Notes under the pieces: model-generated
Told to the model about the DNA's origin: nothing
The model's input: only the letters and a program-made list of their open reading frames with translations
Databases searched by the model: none
Origin: Darksidea phi
Lineage: Eukaryota > Ascomycota > Dothideomycetes > Pleosporales > Lentitheciaceae
DNA: 64,000 nucleotides
Assembly (NCBI GenBank): GCA_030770425.1
Contig: JASJFT010000027.1
Coordinates: 1-64,000 of the forward strand
Reading direction: 5' to 3'
Made by a program: the position numbers and the translations under genes
Shown here: in pieces, positions 54,696-64,000 of the stretch
Numbering within the stretch: position 1 is the first letter of the stretch
How the letters are laid out: each line of letters begins with the position of its first letter

Positions 54696-55964
54696 ATGTG
54701 TGACACGATCTTTGCTTTCGCCGAAAACGGCGGATATCATTTCGAATGTCCATCGCTATGGGTACAGTTCGTATTCTCCCACCTTTTCCCCCTGCCTTGT
54801 ACCTACCTCCTTTATCAATAAAGCATTAGCTAATCCAGCCAAAAATTAGCACAAATCTGCCCGCACCCATCGCCACACTCTTCGCTGGAAACAAAATAGC
54901 CAGCGTACACTGTCTTGCTTTTGGCCCTAATGGTGCTTTTGTTATTTCCTATAAGGGGAAACAGGATGGAGCAGATCATTTGCGTATGTGATAAGATTAT
55001 CTAAAGAAGTGATGCTGCGCCCAGCATCTATACCACAATGAGGAAGAATACATGAACTAACCTACGTCTCTTGTTCGACGCAGAAACCGCAAACATCCCA
55101 ACTTCACTCGAGGCCTTTCTCTTTGAAACGAAATTCGGCAGTCTTGTCCGCAACCTTGATACCCTCCGCGTCTCCTTCGGCACCTCAACAGGATCTTTCT
55201 ACGCAACCGACGGTTCTAGCTGGCGATGGGATAATCTTCCGCCTCCCTTGCAAGCCGCTCTCGTAGCGCGTCGCGGCTTTAATGGAGCATGGCGCGATCC
55301 TCCCCGCCTGGTTTCTTTGGGTGCAGATGGGGATTTCATTTTGTTGACGGTGGGGAATGGGTATACGATGCAACTGACTAAGTATCCGGAACTGGATGTA
55401 GCGCTTGATGAGTGTATTAAGACGGTTGACGAGGGAAGGGCCTTTAATTGGAATTTCATTCATGTGAGTATATTTCTCTCCTGGCATCCTTCGTGCCCTT
55501 GCAAGGTGAAGAAAAGTTCGAAGAGGAAAGAAAGAAATAATGCATTAAACTAACAAATGTTCGACACCCTTACTAACTTACTGAACACCAACTAGAATCT
55601 CGCCCTCAACGCCTACGTCCCAGACTCCTACATCCTCCATTGCTCCGACGGCGAAGTCTTTCTCAACAACCCTCCCTCTAACTCCTCTCACACCTCCCTC
55701 ATCAAATCCCACATACTCTCCGACACTCGCATTCTCGAACAACACGTCGCCGCGGCTTTCCGCGCCCAACAAAACATTACGCTCATGCAGACGGAGGCAA
55801 TGTATCGCAGGATGGAGATGGAGACGTCGGCAATGTTGGCGGTAGATCTGCAACAGACTCGGGCGTTGCATGAGCGTGATTTGGAGCGTAATTTGGAGGG
55901 TTTGAGATTTGGAAACGAGCTGAGTAGGATGGTGGACGAGAACGCGCTCAGTTATATTTCTTGA
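54696..55964 (+). CDS. conserved-looking protein of unknown function, four exons
   Basis: Exons 54696-54761, 54839-54983, 55084-55463 and 55596-55964 join to 960 nt, 319 aa, with all phases exact and branch sites (GCTAATCC, ACTAAC). It starts MCDTIFAFAENGGYHFECPS, then SVHCLAFGPNGAFVISYKGK, VSFGTSTGSFYATDGSSW, RLVSLGADGDFILLTVGNG, and ends in a long alpha-helical tail (EAMYRRMEMETSAML, HERDLERNLEGL). The three similar beta segments with 'G(P/A)xGxF(V/I)' suggest a propeller-like or WD-like repeat unit. No catalytic motif or signal peptide is visible. Function unknown. Confidence 0.7.
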
Positions 55965-58614
55965 TGTGAAATGGGAGGAGAGGTACATTTAAGTATACCA
56001 GGCTACTTATAGTATCGGTCCACATTGTCCCTTCGTCTGGTAGTAGAGCACTAGCGTTGTAATAGTGTGGCGCTTACCCAAACCGGTAGCGCATCTATGC
56101 ATCCTACTTTACAAAATTATTACACTATTTATATTACTGTCGAATCCGTTTCGTGCAAAGATGAAGTGCATCGGTAGATGGTTGTCCCCGAGCCAAGCAT
56201 GTGGCAAAACTACTTTTTTTTCCCTAAGGAAACGCTTAACCCTAGGTAAGCTGCTGAGCTTGATACTGAGCCTGATACTATATCCCGATCCTTAATAAGG
56301 CTGTCCTAATCAAGAATAGGGACAGCCTCATCCTTAATAGGGATTGTCCTCATCAAGGATCAGGCGCCCTCATCAAGGATGGGACCTGGTACCGTAGTGT
56401 TCCCTGGAGCACTGTCGAGAACATATATTGGAAATCTCAGAGAACAGCAAACAGCGCTAAATTTCATGAGGATGAAGTCTCACAACAACTTTCAGAATAC
56501 TCACTGTCTGAAGTAACAGACACAGGGTTTCATCAGGCGTCTGAAGATAAAAACAGCAAGATGGATAGTCTTGTCCAAGCTCAGATGCTCCGTCAAATGC
56601 AACGTGCTAGCGACCAACTGTCTGACAATATGCCATTTGCCGAGCGCTGGCACAGATATACTGTGATGCAGTCATCAAAGCACGTTGCGGATTGATTAGT
56701 AGACTCATTTATCAATATAGGTTTTGCTGTCTGTATGTATGGCCATCAAAATCTATTCGTGATGGATGTATTCCCAGGATTGCATTTCTATCTATTCTCG
56801 TATTGACAGCTAGTGTGGGTCTAACAGCTAACACTACATTCTATAGAACCTAATTCAGAGAGAAAACATGTCATCTAGGCTCTAGGGAGATTTAAGATAT
56901 CGAGAGGAAATCACCTCGGAGGACTGACCTCTGGAGAAATTCAAGATCTTATCAGGAAATCTTCTCGGAAGTCTAAATGGTGAATAAGTGATGGTTGATA
57001 TATTAATTACTTATTATATGTAATATAGCAGCTTTAGTATCTAAGATGTACTAAAGTAGTAATTTTTTTAACTCTATTCTTATTTCGTTTGCCCTTTGGC
57101 GATGCTAGTATCGCCTTGTTGAGTTCCTGACTGAGAATTCAAGCACCTTACCATGATGCTTACCACACTCGTTCCTAGTCCGATCCAGCAATGGGCATAG
57201 TTCCGTGTTATACTCGAAGTCTCATTATCCGATCCCAGCCTATACTATCGAGCCAGGGCGATCCTCACTTTTCTTTACCTGCGGACTTACAGTCACCTTT
57301 ACAATTAGTCAAAAAGAATATCATACTATCGGGCAACGAACCACCATTCTCGTCAAGGCGGTACTCTCTGAAAGGCCGTCAGCTTGTTTATTGAAGAGCG
57401 TTCGGCGAGTACTTACATGGCAATAACGTTTGCGGGACATCTTTTATGTGTTTCCTGGTATTTGGTACACCACGCCCGAACTGTGTATCGCAGATGAGAA
57501 CATTTGTAGTGGACTTGGTGCAGTCGCGCATTGCGCTGCATCAGACAAACGAAGGGCCAGGAAAGCTCAGCTGTTACTACCAAATCGGCAGAGGGAGGAG
57601 ATCGAAAGCAATCTATAAGTACTTAATTTGACTCGACCCTGCTAGGTCCGTTCAAACGATCGTGGGTTCTCCCAGCTTCTGCCACTGCCTGCCACTCCAA
57701 GCACAACAATTGAAATACCAGATCAACGCAAATCTTACTTTCCATTAGTTCTCAAATATGAGGATGCACCACGTCGATGATTTCGAGGTAGGCAGCCGGA
57801 GGGTTTTCGAACGATGGCTGCTGCACACCCGAAATTATACCAGCACAAGTGAACTGTGCTGCGACTTGGACATATGAGCTCACTGTACAATGTATTAAAC
57901 TCTACGCATTTGCTTCAAGGTCCGAAGCGCGATAAAGAGCCCGAGCTCCCAATAAAGGTGCCCCTAGCACCAATGCCACCTACAGCCAGCCACGATCATA
58001 GCAGTCTTGATGTCAAGGATTCACAGCAGCCAGGCCAATTGCCACCATTCCAGTCCTCCCAACAGAGTACACATGGATTCGATGTAGCTAAGCGCCACGA
58101 TTCAGCGTGCCATACAAGTTTGAAGTGCCAACATGTATTCGAATGTCTTTAGTTCAAGGGAGCTACAGCAAAGCAAAGAAAGATGGTTCCTGGGCCCCAA
58201 TACGCCTATCTGGTTGCAGAGCTTTGGGCAAACATTCAGAAAGACCAAGATGCACTCTAAAGATGGGTCAGGATCGCTACCCGAACTTCTCATCGTCTTG
58301 TAATTCGCGGCCGTTCGCCATTTCATCATCGGTCCCAAGGGTGGGAATGGGAAAATCTGGATGAGACCCAAATTCCATTAGTAATGGAGGAAATCCGAAT
58401 GAGGTACTCGGAACCTTGGATTTCGATGATGTTCAGGGAAAACTCCATGGGAGAGTTGTCATGAGCGAGCCTTCATTTGAGCGCCCCATGTAAAGTTGGT
58501 AGACAAGATTTTCGTTGAGACAATGGAAGCGCTGATGACCAGGAAGACCAATGAAATAGTCATAACCATGAAATGAACAGAATTGCAAAACAGTAACATA
58601 GGACATATGTTCAG
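55965..58614. other. AT-rich repeat debris
   Basis: Contains the inverted partner of the 9.4-kb minisatellite (56257-56282), imperfect repeats of CCTCATCAAGGAT and related units (~56300-56380), a stop-free fragment (~56330-56695; contains YRSVPWSTVENIYW and DSLVQAQMLRQMQRASDQ), and a very AT-rich stretch (~56750-57080). Weak protein-like segments at 57758-58400 (VFERWLLHTRNYTSTSELC, SKERWFLGPNTPIWLQSF) are out of frame with each other. Likely RIP-affected relics. Confidence 0.4.
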
Positions 58615-61600
58615 CTAGCCTCTTTGAGCGTTATAGGCAGCCTCGAGTTGTTGACGCTCATGCACCTTCCATGGTTTCGCCCCCTCACCGGGCAGAGCTC
58701 GTCTGAAGTACCGCGATTCTCTCTTGTGTTGGCGGAGACATTGTATGAAGACCGCCTTTTCCTGACTACTGACATTTTTCATCATTCTCGCGACCCGTTG
58801 GTCAAGCGAGTACTGAATTCCGTCCCTGTCCTGGTACAAATACTTTTCGTTGCGTTGGAGAATCGCGACGCACGTTGAGTGCTTTTAGCATTGTGCTAAT
58901 CACTTCTGGTCCATTCTCCAAAGCAATGTGGAGAACCGTCTTACGCCTGTACAACCAAGTAAGCTCAGTCCTGGGAGCTAACAGTTTAATGCACTCTTTG
59001 TGCTGAGTTGCGAGGTCAGCCTCTTGGTTAGCAATCTTGCACCAAGGTGGGGACTTGGGTGCATTGCATTCCAAAAATCGATCTTCTTTCAGAAAGTAAT
59101 GCTAATAGTGCTAACTGACTACCATAGTACTCTCCACTTATTCGACGCCTCATACCGGGGTCACTGCACCCTTCGCCTGTCTCCTCGACAAGTCTCGCAC
59201 GCCGATACTACAGGCTCTTTACAACCTGGAAGGAGAAATCTAGGTTGAGATATCAACCTGAGAGGAAGAATGATTCGGCAACGAAAAGAGAGCGAGATGA
59301 GTAAGAGGGATTGGTAAGTAGCAGAAGACAGAGTAGACCGACCATTTTGACCTCCGTGAGTAATAAGAGTCAATTTAGTGTCATTATCGATTTTGTGCTC
59401 AGAAAGTAGGGCTCAGATCAACGGTGTACACTCCTCGGATTCCTCATGTCCCGTGCGGTCTATCCACGTTGGAGTGGCAGGAGATACCCCGCGATCTAGA
59501 AACGCCTTCAAGAGTCTGCTGCTGGTTGGAAATTTCTACATGCACTGGTACAGCAGATCATGCTGATCAATGGTAGCTAAGTGATGTTGCTCCTCCAGGC
59601 AGATATGTAGCCACAGAAGGACCTCCCATTCGGCTTTAAGTCGCTTCAACAGCGCGCCTATAACCACGGATGGGATAGCGCACTTTCTGAGCTCTCGAAA
59701 GACTTGCTCTGTACCGACCGTAGCAGCGAGACTGAAACAGCGTGCCGCTTCCTGATTCGGGTCCGCACCCTTGGCAAGCAGCTGCTGCACGGTGGCAAGG
59801 TCTGCATGGTCGCCTTCGAGGTTGTTGACAAGGGCAGTATAAATAGCAGGCGCGCTAGTGTTCCAATGCAGAAGGCATTCATACACTCCAGCGGTACATC
59901 TGGGGCTGGTGTGACGGAATTACATGCGAGGTTAAAAGCTACACTGGCAGTATCGTCATCAAGAAGATACTGGCTCAGGAGCTGCACGGCCAAGAGGGAT
60001 CCGCGCGAAAAACGCTTTCAAAAGCAGCGCACTCATTAAAGCCGACACTAGCACCATGCTCAAGGAGCAGCTTGAGTATGGACGGGTCGTCAAGTTTGTC
60101 CTCCGGAAAACAGTCAAGGAGGGCCATGGAGACATGCGCGTTGGGAACGCCTCGGCTTAGGACGACTTCGTATACCTCAGTACTTGCTCTCAGGCACCAT
60201 GGGTATCTTCCGACTCTCGTTGAAGATGCTCTCGATGGTTTTGGGACTCTGAATGTCCGCCAATACCTCAAGCAAGTCGCGTGATGAGTTTCAAACGGCT
60301 ATCAAAAGAGTCTCAAAAGAGACATTCGCGCCACGTTCGATCAGTAATAAGGGAGGCTGCATATAAGTGGGAAGCTTCGCAACAGAGTCAGCGAGTATTT
60401 GGGACATGCTATTGGCCTCTGCCAACTCCCTGTCTCTTGCATCCAGGAGGACATTGTAGATGAGGCGCTTCTGATTGATAGTCAGGGAAGCGGACACGGC
60501 CGCAGCAAGGCACGCTTTAACGCAGTGTTGGTACACTCGGCTCATACTCGAGTAAGCGATCAAGCACTTGCGTACTTCCCGCGCTAGCGGCTACCCGTAC
60601 AGCTGCTCCCTCATCGAAGTCGGTAGAGGCCTTGTGACGGAGCAGGAGCTCCAGACCCGCGAAATCACCACGGATCGCGAGACGTGTTTATTGCAGCAGC
60701 GCCTTTGACTGGCCTATCTCAGCGGAGCGAATGTTCTCGAGAAGCATGCTCATTGATTCAATCTGGAACGTCCTCGTTTCAACGCTGGTGGCCGTATCGA
60801 GGGCTGCAGCATGTGACCTTAAGCTCGGGACCAAAACAGTATGTGACGGAGGAGATGAGCGTTCGACTCCTGTATAGCAAAGCAAAGCAACGACCCATCT
60901 TGGAGGTCCACTTGCAACCCGTGCCGCAGAAAGCAAGGAACAATACTGTCTAAATTAGGATTCCCGTGGAGCTGAGATGAGTCGCATGCCGCATCCAGCG
61001 CAGCTCCAGCCGAGTGGGTAGCATCTAGGAAGCGATCCAGAGCATTCAAGCTCTAGTTTTCCGGATCAACTGCCGTATATAGGACGCATTCTGCAGTGGC
61101 TTGACTGGGTGAGCATCCTCGACAGAGTATGTGCAAGAGCACAGGAAGGACTGTTTGCAATGCAACGTGGAAAGCAGCTCCGTCGGCAAAATTCGCATCA
61201 GCGCCGTGCTCTATCAACACTCGCACGATGCTCAGCTTGGCCTCTTCCATAGCTGCGGCTAGGAGAGCTTCGTGAACGAGTGTGCCTGCTGCGCCCTGCT
61301 CAAGCAGCAGCCGTGTCGTTTCCAACGCCGCATCGTATCCGCAAGCATGTCTCGCATTGAACGCAATAGGCACTGCTTTAGATAATGTCTCGAACGCCGG
61401 CCTCGCATGACAGAGCATTGACAACAACTCTCGATTGCATCTTCGCGCTGCCTGCAGAACAGCATTCTTGTATCATCACCCACTCCATCGATAGGTGCGC
61501 CGTGTCGGATGAGAAAGCCAACGAGGTCTAAATCAGCATCGTCTGCTTCGACCATGAGACTTTGTAGCAAGATGCCAAGCCCTTCCACCAAAACTCCCTT

Positions 61601-62000
61601 ACTGATGAGCGCATCGAAGGCCTGGCGGCGGCTACGTCTGGACTGGATTGCCATGGCAGTAGGTAAGGCGGCAGAAAGGACGGGTGCACAACACGGTCCG
61701 TTTAGTAGGATGCCGAGGAGGTAAAAGACTTTTTTTCTGAGAGCGATTTGTATCGCGCAAGCGGCTTCGTACTCGACCGATGCGCCGAGACCCACCAATC
61801 TCTCGGCAAGATGTGTATGCTGTTCTATAGCTGCACGTACCAGAAAAGTGTCCAGCGACTTCCCACTCAGGCCCCGCGGCTCCAGGATATTCACCAGCCG
61901 CAGCGGCTTGGCTACGTTCCACCGAGGTCCCGGTCCTGATGTTCGACGTTGGCAGCGCGATCATGTATGCCTTACGAATGGATTTAGGCCTCCCACGTAC
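58615..62000 (-). pseudogene. ankyrin-repeat-type gene, multiply frameshifted
   Basis: Reading the minus strand from ~61950 to 58615, successive frames carry ankyrin-like helices: LAERLVGLGASVEYEAACA, LDLVGFLIRHGAPIDGVGD, VRVLIEHGADANFADGAAFH, LLLRHKASTDFDEGAAVRV, ILKLLLEHGASVGFNECAAF and VQQLLAKGADPNQEAARCF. A C-terminal segment follows (YQDRDGIQYSLDQRVARMM, QCLRQHKRESRYF). At least eight frame changes or stops interrupt the series, and they do not coincide with splice sites. The intact gene would have been over 1000 aa. Ankyrin proteins of this kind are numerous in Pleosporales, some as NLR-like effectors' repeat parts; no NACHT or other N-terminal domain is visible in the window. Confidence 0.65.
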
Positions 62001-62138
62001 GGACATTCCAGACAACTCTTTTTGCTGCGCAAAATCACTTTCCAGAATGATGTTGCGAGTTGGGAGTGTCATTGCGCTGCTTGGTGTGAAACACGGCGGG
62101 ATTTGAACTGGCTGTCTCGTGGCGAAGTGAGGAATCAA

Positions 62139-63111
62139 GATGATGAGCGAGTCGAGTTCGATGAGTGGAATGAGCTTTTGTGGCCTAGGCGGCCTGGATT
62201 ATGTAGGTTCTACAACGTTATGTGGGTGGAGTGGCTAGATGGAACTGCTTACTGGAAGGTAGTTGGAAAGCTGTCGACTGTTTGTGGTGCCGGGTTTCGA
62301 CGAGAGGGTTAATATTGTCTTAACGCGATTTTACGAGGTTATGGCATAACGCAGGTAGTGCTTATACTAACGTCTTTGGAAATAACTCAAGAAGAACTAA
62401 ATACACTTTAGGTACTAGTGATTACAGCAGTGGCTACACAGTTCGTCGCCTATTCTCGACCAAACACAAGATGTTCTACATTGCATGCCACTTTGCTGTC
62501 ATTTATCCTGCATGCGCCAAGTATACGTACTATGTGGTCAAAACTCGAGGGCGGAGTATGGATAGTGCTTCGGTTTGAAAATGCGCGTATGATAGATAGT
62601 GGTGTGGATGGAGTAAGGTACACTGCATGCAAAAACATACGACTTGGAATCATGTCTATGAAAGATGTAAGAAATAAGCAAATCGGGATGATCCAAGGCC
62701 GTAGGATTCTAAAATTGCGCGATAAGTGGGGCTTTTGCGGAAATGACTTTGCGCCCTGTCCCTATTTGGGCGTCTTGGTGCGCCTCAACTTCCGTTCATT
62801 CTGACTTACCTTATAGCTGTAGGCTGCTTTATGGGGCAATAAAGGGGGGGGGGGCGTTTGGCCCCCAATGTTTCTAGTCGCTGGACGGGCGGCGTCGTTA
62901 ATGGGCTGTGACTCTCACTCTTGTCAGCCGGGCGTAAGAACGCCACGCTTTGAGTAACACCTTCAGGCGATCGAGAACCGCTGTGGTCGCCCGCCTTATC
63001 TTTGGCTGACTCCTTGCTCACCCTCAGCTTGAGCGATCCGGTGAGAAGACATGTTTGTTAGTATAAGAAGTCAAACGTATTTATTCCAATCAATCATCAA
63101 CACGAAACCGC
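62139..63111. other. intergenic
   Basis: A 128-codon plus-strand frame (62418-62804) lacks recognisable features. A G12 run lies at about 62846-62857. Nothing else supported. Confidence 0.45.
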
Positions 63112-64000
63112 ATGGCCAGCTCACAACGAAAGTCGGAAAACGGTACGTCTGGAGGCCACTGTAAACACTAGATCCATTAATCGCTAACCCGAAAACCGTA
63201 GAAATGCAATCGCACTCACATATGAACGCTGTTAAGCTTCGTAGGCTCGAACAAGAGCCGCTTTCTAAAAATTCTCTACCAAAAGCGAACCAAAAGAGCG
63301 TAAAAGACCTCTCTACAAAGATGCAAGATCATGGCAGGCGCGATTTTCCGGCTGGCGCGGAGGGTTTCTAGCATGCATAGCTGTGACCGTAATAGTACTG
63401 TTACTCAACGTCATACTAGCTATAGTAATGGTTACAGCGTGGGATCCGGTTAACGGCATTGCGACAATTTACACCGGTAACTGCTCAGTGTCGTCTCGAT
63501 GGACCATGGCGATGCATCTACTCATCAACTTCCTCAGTAGCTTGCTACTCGGAGCCTCCAACTACTGCATGCAGCGGCTCGCCGCGCCAACTCGTGCAGA
63601 GACCGACAAGGCGCACGCGCGGAAGAAGTGGCTGGATATTGGCATGCCAAGTATTCGGAATCTCTTATCCATTAGCAAGAGTAGGACGGTTCTATGGGCC
63701 TTGATAGGCTTGAGTAGCGTTCCGTTACATTTCCTGTGAGAAGGATTGTGGCTATGCGTGACTGGCATACATGCTAATCGAGAGCAGTTATAACTCGGTC
63801 ATCTTCGGAACGGTCGGGACAAACGGTTTTGAGTTCCTAGTGATCGATCCGGATTTCTTCATTGTCAGAATCGATTCGAGATCCAAGAAACTCGCTTCCC
63901 AATGGAGCCCAGACGATTACGCCGCAATACAAGATCTCGTTTTAGACGGCGGATATATGAATCGAACGAGATTCGAGAATGTTACTGGCGCTGAATGTAT
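63112..64000 (+). CDS. DUF6536-type membrane protein, 5' part, truncated by the window
   Basis: Exon 1 starts at ATG 63112 (MASSQRKSEN) and a GTACGT intron ends before 63202. The conserved domain begins WQARFSGWRGGFLAC, then a first membrane helix (IVLLLNVILAIVMVTAW), NGIATIYTGNC, a second helix (LLINFLSSLLLGASNYCMQ), RLAAPTRAETDKAHARKKWLDIG and LWALIGLSSVPLHFL. An intron with the branch TGCTAATC leads to YNSVIFGTVGTNGFEF. This is the DUF6536 signature, a family of large fungal multi-pass proteins of unknown function. The frame of the N-terminal leader (VKDLSTKMQD) is one base out of register with the WQARF frame at ~63325, with no clear splice solution, so either an intron was missed or the gene is frameshifted. 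The rest lies beyond 64000. Confidence 0.75.

Noticed and set aside
62418..62804. 128-codon plus-strand frame
   Set aside because: No motif, no splice context, between a pseudogene and a new gene; insufficient to call.
1..64000. CRISPR arrays, operons with ribosome binding sites, prophage
   Set aside because: The window is eukaryotic (introns, fungal families); the tandem repeats lack equal spacers.

Overview
The window is nuclear DNA of a filamentous ascomycete. The genes are interrupted by 45-160 nt GT-AG introns with CTRAC/CTAAC branch sites. Every recognisable family is fungal: DBP4, DBP10, CIA30, CpcA, Zn2Cys6 regulators, UstYa/DUF3328, DUF6536, DUF202 and 2EXR. The mix of gene-rich GC-balanced blocks and AT-richer decayed blocks suits Dothideomycetes, probably Pleosporales. 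That placement is inference, not something the sequence proves.

Layout. 1.4-5.0 kb: a TBC-domain RabGAP. 6.3-7.5 kb: a basic/proline-rich protein of unknown function. 7.6-14.3 kb: an accessory island with a decayed fungal-TF fragment, minisatellite and transposon-like debris, a UstYa-like (DUF3328) gene carrying one in-frame stop, an intact O-methyltransferase, strong inverted repeats and a second possible TF remnant. 15.5-21.4 kb: housekeeping genes (CIA30, DUF202 membrane protein, RPA2, DBP10). 21.4-26.9 kb: a long repeat-studded gene desert leading to a Zn2Cys6+PAS-like regulator (26.9-29.1 kb). 30.9-34.3 kb: a DNAJC8-type protein and DBP4 sharing a 222-bp divergent promoter. 35.5-38.9 kb: an AflR-like Zn2Cys6 regulator and a 2EXR protein. 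41.2-42.5 kb: the bZIP cross-pathway regulator CpcA. 44.1 kb: a tRNA-Leu(UAG) split by a 57-nt spliceosomal-looking intron. 44.5 kb: a 77-aa two-exon protein. 45.7-48.4 kb: an arrestin-like protein divergent from a PPIL3-type cyclophilin. 49.7-53.7 kb: decayed coding sequence. 54.7-56.0 kb: an intact unknown 4-exon gene. 56-58.6 kb: AT-rich repeat debris. 58.6-62 kb: a heavily frameshifted ankyrin-type pseudogene. 63.1-64 kb: the start of a DUF6536 membrane protein that runs off the window.

Several genes could only be found by joining exons by hand. In UstYa, OMT, CIA30, DUF202, RPA2, DBP10, the arrestin-like gene and the 54.7-kb gene, the splice phases close exactly, which is strong internal support. 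Functionally the window groups into ribosome biogenesis (DBP4, DBP10), splicing (DNAJC8, cyclophilin), replication (RPA2 with a MluI cell-cycle box), amino-acid starvation control (CpcA with its own binding site upstream) and a small specialised-metabolism remnant (UstYa + OMT + TF fragments). The most unusual object is the tRNA-Leu gene.
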